Source of the DNA: Terrimesophilobacter sp036833635
Lineage (GTDB): Bacteria; Actinomycetota; Actinomycetes; Actinomycetales; Microbacteriaceae
Reading direction: 5' to 3'
Assembly (NCBI GenBank): GCA_036833635.1
Contig: DAITPJ010000009.1
Coordinates: forward strand, 1-33,738
Length of the DNA: 33,738 nt
Shown piece after piece: positions 31,364 through 33,738 of the stretch. Under the pieces are notes generated by a model. The model saw only the letters and a list, made by a program, of their open reading frames with translations, made no database searches and was not told where the DNA came from. A program made the position numbers and the translations under genes. How positions within the stretch are numbered: the stretch's first letter is position 1; each line of letters starts with the position of its first letter.

Positions 31364-31933
31364 GTGACCCGCCTCAAGAAGACCCCCTTCGTCCTGGATG
31401 TCGTGGACCTCATCCACCGGCCGGGCGAGATGCGCGAGCGGGTCATCGACACGGTGGCTCCTCCAGGGTGGGGCAACGCCGTCATCGGGGTGCGCGAGGG
31501 CGAACCCGTGACCCTCGACGTGCGACTCGAGTCCCTTCACGACGGCATACTCGTCTCGGCCGAGGTGGCGACCGTCGCTCGCGGGGAGTGTGTGCGCTGC
31601 CTCATCGACGTCGAGCAGGCGGTCGAGGTCGAAATCCGGGAGGTTTTCGCGTATTCTCGTGACGACGCATTCGACTACGTCGTACACGAGACCCAGGTGG
31701 ATCTCGAACCCGTGGTCAGGGACGCGGTGGTGCTGTCACTGCCGTTCCAACCCGTCTGCCAGGTGGAATGCACCGGGTTGTGCCCGCAGTGCGGGGTGCG
31801 ACTGCTGGATCATCCAGGGCATGAGCATGAGACGCCCGTCGATCCACGGTGGGCAGCGCTCAGCGGGCTTGCGGAGTTCGCAGAAGAAGACGTGATCGGC
31901 GCCGAGACCGACGCCGAGAAAGAGAAGAGATAA
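31364..31933 (+). CDS. DUF177 (YceD-like) protein
   Basis: 189 residues of the YceD/DUF177 family, which in most bacteria is encoded just before rpmF and is linked to large-subunit rRNA or ribosome assembly. FVLDVVDLIHRPGEMRE opens the domain; Cys pairs in RGECVRCL and CQVECTGLCPQCGVRL suggest a bound metal. DVEQAVEVEIREVFAY and EPVVRDAVVLSLPFQPVC are typical. The next gene, rpmF, begins 2 bp after the stop, so the two are co-transcribed. Confidence 0.9.
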   Translation: MTRLKKTPFVLDVVDLIHRPGEMRERVIDTVAPPGWGNAVIGVREGEPVTLDVRLESLHDGILVSAEVATVARGECVRCLIDVEQAVEVEIREVFAYSRDDAFDYVVHETQVDLEPVVRDAVVLSLPFQPVCQVECTGLCPQCGVRLLDHPGHEHETPVDPRWAALSGLAEFAEEDVIGAETDAEKEKR

Positions 31934-31935
31934 CG

Positions 31936-32139
31936 ATGGCTGTTCCCAAGCGGAAGATGTCCCGCGCCAGCACCCGTGCGCGCCGCGCCCAGTGGAAGGC
32001 GACTCCGCCGACCCTCGTCAAGACGATCGAGGGCGGGAAGGTCGTCTACAGCCTTCCGCATCGCGCGAAGGTCGTCGAGGACTCGGCCGGCACGCCCCTG
32101 TACCTCGAGTACAAGGGCCGCAAGGTCGCCGACGTCTGA
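31936..32139 (+). CDS. rpmF: Large ribosomal subunit protein bL32
   Basis: 67 residues beginning MAVPKRKMSRASTRARRAQW, the standard bL32 N-terminus, and ending VVEDSAGTPLYLEYKGRKVA plus DV. No Cys pairs, so it is the zinc-independent form common in actinobacteria. AGAAGAGA lies before the ATG and overlaps the end of the DUF177 gene. The DUF177-rpmF-rnc order is widely conserved. Confidence 0.97.
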   Translation: MAVPKRKMSRASTRARRAQWKATPPTLVKTIEGGKVVYSLPHRAKVVEDSAGTPLYLEYKGRKVADV

Positions 32140-32176
32140 GCCGACTGCGGCTCGACAGAGTGATGCGCCCCCGCGA

Positions 32177-33010
32177 ATGACACGCCGCGCGGGGGGCAAT
32201 GACGGGTCGGCCGCCGACCCTCACGAGCTTGCTGTCCGGCTCGAGGTGCTCATCGGCGACGAACTCCTCGAGCTGGCACTGACCCACCGGTCGTTCGCGT
32301 ACGAGAACGGCGGCCTCGCCCACAACGAGCGTCTCGAGTTCCTCGGCGACTCGATTCTCGGGCAGGCCGTGACCGTCATGCTGTACGACGAGAACCCGGA
32401 TCTCGACGAGGGCGAGCTGGCCAAGCGGCGGGCGAGCCTCGTGAGCAGCGTCGCGCTCGCCGAGGTCGCGCGCCGGATCGGGCTCGGTGAGTTCATCCGG
32501 CTCGGCAAGGGCGAGGAGCAGACCGGGGGCCGCACCAAGTCGTCGATCCTCGCGGACACCGTCGAGGCGGTCATCGGCGCCGCCTATCTCGATCTGGGCC
32601 CTGATGCGGCGACCGCGCTCGTGCTGCGCCTCATCCGACCCCTTATGGACAACCCGGATCGCTTCGGTGCTGCGATGGACCCGAAGACGAGCCTGCAGGA
32701 GCTCGCAGCGGGACGCGGGCTCGGCCTGCCCCTGTATGAACTCAGCGACAGCGGGCCGGATCACTCGAAGCGGTTCCGCGCCGTCGTGCTGGTCGCGGGC
32801 GAGGAGATCGCCTCGGGCTCGGGAACGAGCAAGAAGCACGCCGAGATGGCAGCCGCGCTGGCGGCCTGGACGATCCTGCAGAAGGATGCCGGCGTGCTCG
32901 ACGGCGCGGCAGCGGCGCGCGTTCCGCCTGGAGTCGATCTGCCTGGAGTCGATCTGGCCGGCGACGACGTGAGCGGCGACCTCGCGGGTACGGCGACCGC
33001 GGGCGACTGA
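32177..33010 (+). CDS. rnc: Ribonuclease III
   Basis: Double-strand-specific endoribonuclease that matures rRNA and controls structured mRNAs. The 277 residues contain the catalytic signature NERLEFLGDSILG (residues 50-62), the second acidic motif SSILADTVEAVIGAAYLD and the double-stranded RNA-binding domain from DPKTSLQELAAGRG to KKHAEMAAALAAW. Beyond the usual end there is a tail of about 35 residues with a short repeat (PPGVDLPGVDLAGDD) encoded by two copies of a 15-bp sequence. ATG 32177 has no ribosome site; coupling from upstream or a leaderless message is possible. Confidence 0.95.
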   Translation: MTRRAGGNDGSAADPHELAVRLEVLIGDELLELALTHRSFAYENGGLAHNERLEFLGDSILGQAVTVMLYDENPDLDEGELAKRRASLVSSVALAEVARRIGLGEFIRLGKGEEQTGGRTKSSILADTVEAVIGAAYLDLGPDAATALVLRLIRPLMDNPDRFGAAMDPKTSLQELAAGRGLGLPLYELSDSGPDHSKRFRAVVLVAGEEIASGSGTSKKHAEMAAALAAWTILQKDAGVLDGAAAARVPPGVDLPGVDLAGDDVSGDLAGTATAGD

Positions 33011-33012
33011 CC

Positions 33013-33702
33013 GTGCCAGAACTGCCAGAGGTCGAGGTGGTGCGCGCGGGTCTCGCCCCGTTCGTGTCGGGCGCGACCGTGACCCACGTCGAAGTGCTCG
33101 ACGAGCGATCCCTGCGTCGGCATCCCGGCCCCGCTGAGGACTTCATCGAGCGCCTCACCGGCGCCGTGCTCGCGTCCCCTTCCCGCCGTGGCAAGTACCT
33201 CTGGCTCCCCCTCGTCCCGTCGACCCCCGCCCCGCGAACGAATTTGAAGGAGAATCGCCTGGAATCGGCCACAAACGGCATGTTTTGGTCATCGGCGGTC
33301 GATTCTCCTTCAAATTCGTTCACGCGCGCGACTGGGGAGGCGCTCGTGGTGCACCTGGGCATGAGCGGGCAGGTCCTGCTGCGGGCGTCGGGCACGGATG
33401 ACGCGCTCACGCGCGTGCGGATCGACCTCGAGCATCCGGAGCACGGGCCGCTACGACTCAACTTCGTCGACCAGCGCATCTTCGGATCGATGGCGATCGA
33501 CGCACTCGTCGCGGCACACGACGTGACCGCGGAGCGGCTGCCGGCATCCGTCGCCCATATCGCCCGCGACCCGCTCGACCCGCACTTCGACGATGGCCGC
33601 TTCATCGCCGCGCGCTTCGAACAGTTTGGTGCTGCCGGATACGTCGGCGAACAGGATCGTGAGTGCGCGGCGCTCGGTCATGGAACGGTCGATGATAGGT
33701 GA
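33013..33702 (+). CDS. mutM: Formamidopyrimidine-DNA glycosylase, 5' part only, with an in-frame palindromic insert
   Basis: Removes oxidised purines (8-oxoguanine) from DNA and nicks the site. The GTG start gives the catalytic Pro2-Glu3 of PELPEVE; RRGKYLWLPL carries the conserved Lys61, and VVHLGMSGQVLLR and NFVDQRIFGSM follow. Between LPLV and GEALVVHLGMSG, where relatives have only a few residues, about 30 residues (75-104) are encoded by an 88-bp palindromic element; frame is kept. MutM similarity ends near residue 200 (DDGRFIAAR). The next 28 codons are foreign and read into a stop at 33702; the helix-two-turn-helix and zinc finger are absent. I take the 3' end to be an assembly join, not a natural truncation. 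Confidence 0.88.
   Translation: MPELPEVEVVRAGLAPFVSGATVTHVEVLDERSLRRHPGPAEDFIERLTGAVLASPSRRGKYLWLPLVPSTPAPRTNLKENRLESATNGMFWSSAVDSPSNSFTRATGEALVVHLGMSGQVLLRASGTDDALTRVRIDLEHPEHGPLRLNFVDQRIFGSMAIDALVAAHDVTAERLPASVAHIARDPLDPHFDDGRFIAARFEQFGAAGYVGEQDRECAALGHGTVDDR
33235..33322. repeat. 88-bp palindromic element, copy 2 (inside mutM)
   Basis: 22-bp perfect inverted arms (33236-33257 with 33300-33321; pattern GAACGAATTTGAAGGAGA then ATCG) around a 42-bp centre. With one extra base on each side it has the same 88-bp length as the copy at 2153-2240. Where copy 1 has AAC in both arms, this has TTT in both arms, so arm differences are mirrored and pairing is kept. In the mutM frame it has no stop codon. 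Confidence 0.9.
33595..33681 (-). CDS. Start of a class III adenylate/guanylate cyclase-like gene (fragment)
   Basis: On the minus strand ATG 33681 begins TERRALTILFADVSGSTKLF and continues EARGDEAA, the usual opening of class III nucleotide cyclase domains, with the metal-binding Asp of FADVSGST. After about 29 residues the similarity stops exactly where the mutM sequence begins on the other strand. 33682-33738 would be its upstream region. The fragment and mutM share only a few bases at the join. Confidence 0.6.
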
Positions 33703-33738
33703 ATCGCCGGAATCGGTGTAGGCGTTCTTTCGCCTCTC

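Overview
The window is high-GC DNA typical of an actinobacterium of the family Microbacteriaceae (Micrococcales). The evidence is the GC-rich codon use with frequent GTG starts, many apparently leaderless promoters, F420-linked enzymes, and core gene groups in actinobacterial order (thiL, rsmD, recG and coaD on the left; DUF177, rpmF, rnc and mutM on the right). The genus cannot be fixed from the sequence. It is draft sequence: four runs of exactly 100 N interrupt recG, coaD, an HNH endonuclease gene and the gap after dihydropyrimidinase. The last ~140 bases look like a join to an unrelated locus.

Layout. 1-5300: DUF3515 lipoprotein (-), thiL, rsmD (-), recG, coaD. 5378-11050: an unrecognised gene, F420-dependent glucose-6-phosphate dehydrogenase (fgd), a Mug-type uracil-DNA glycosylase, a small gene with a long structured leader (-), a small PLDc_N membrane protein, a second LLM-family F420 enzyme and a single-domain CofE (F420:glutamate ligase). 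11030-11375: three tandem copies of a 119-bp palindromic unit. 11381-21510: DUF2207 protein (-) diverging from DUF58/transglutaminase, MoxR, DUF58/transglutaminase. 21494-24352: a three-gene ABC importer (-) that resembles the proposed F420-0 importer. 24515-26392: a lipoprotein and a DUF222/HNH protein. 26465-31298: beta-ureidopropionase, dihydropyrimidinase, a third LLM oxidoreductase and a class III aminotransferase, which together look like reductive pyrimidine (or related ureide) catabolism. 31364 to the end: DUF177, rpmF, rnc, mutM.

How it fits together. Importer, CofE, Fgd and two further LLM enzymes form a coherent F420 salvage-and-use set: F420-0 would be imported, glutamylated by CofE, reduced by Fgd with glucose-6-phosphate, and consumed by LLM oxidoreductases. 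One of these sits inside the pyrimidine-type operon. The MoxR block is a duplicated ATPase/DUF58/membrane-transglutaminase system of the envelope.

The most unusual signal is a family of small palindromic elements. Two 88-bp copies with matching arms (AGGAGA core) lie at 2153-2240, between rsmD and recG, and at 33235-33322, inside mutM, where the element is translated in frame as about 30 extra residues. A second palindromic family (GGTTGAGTAG...CGTATCGAAACC) appears tandemly after cofE, at the junction of the importer's binding protein and permease (where it supplies one gene's stop codon and the other's N-terminus), and as a half unit before dihydropyrimidinase.
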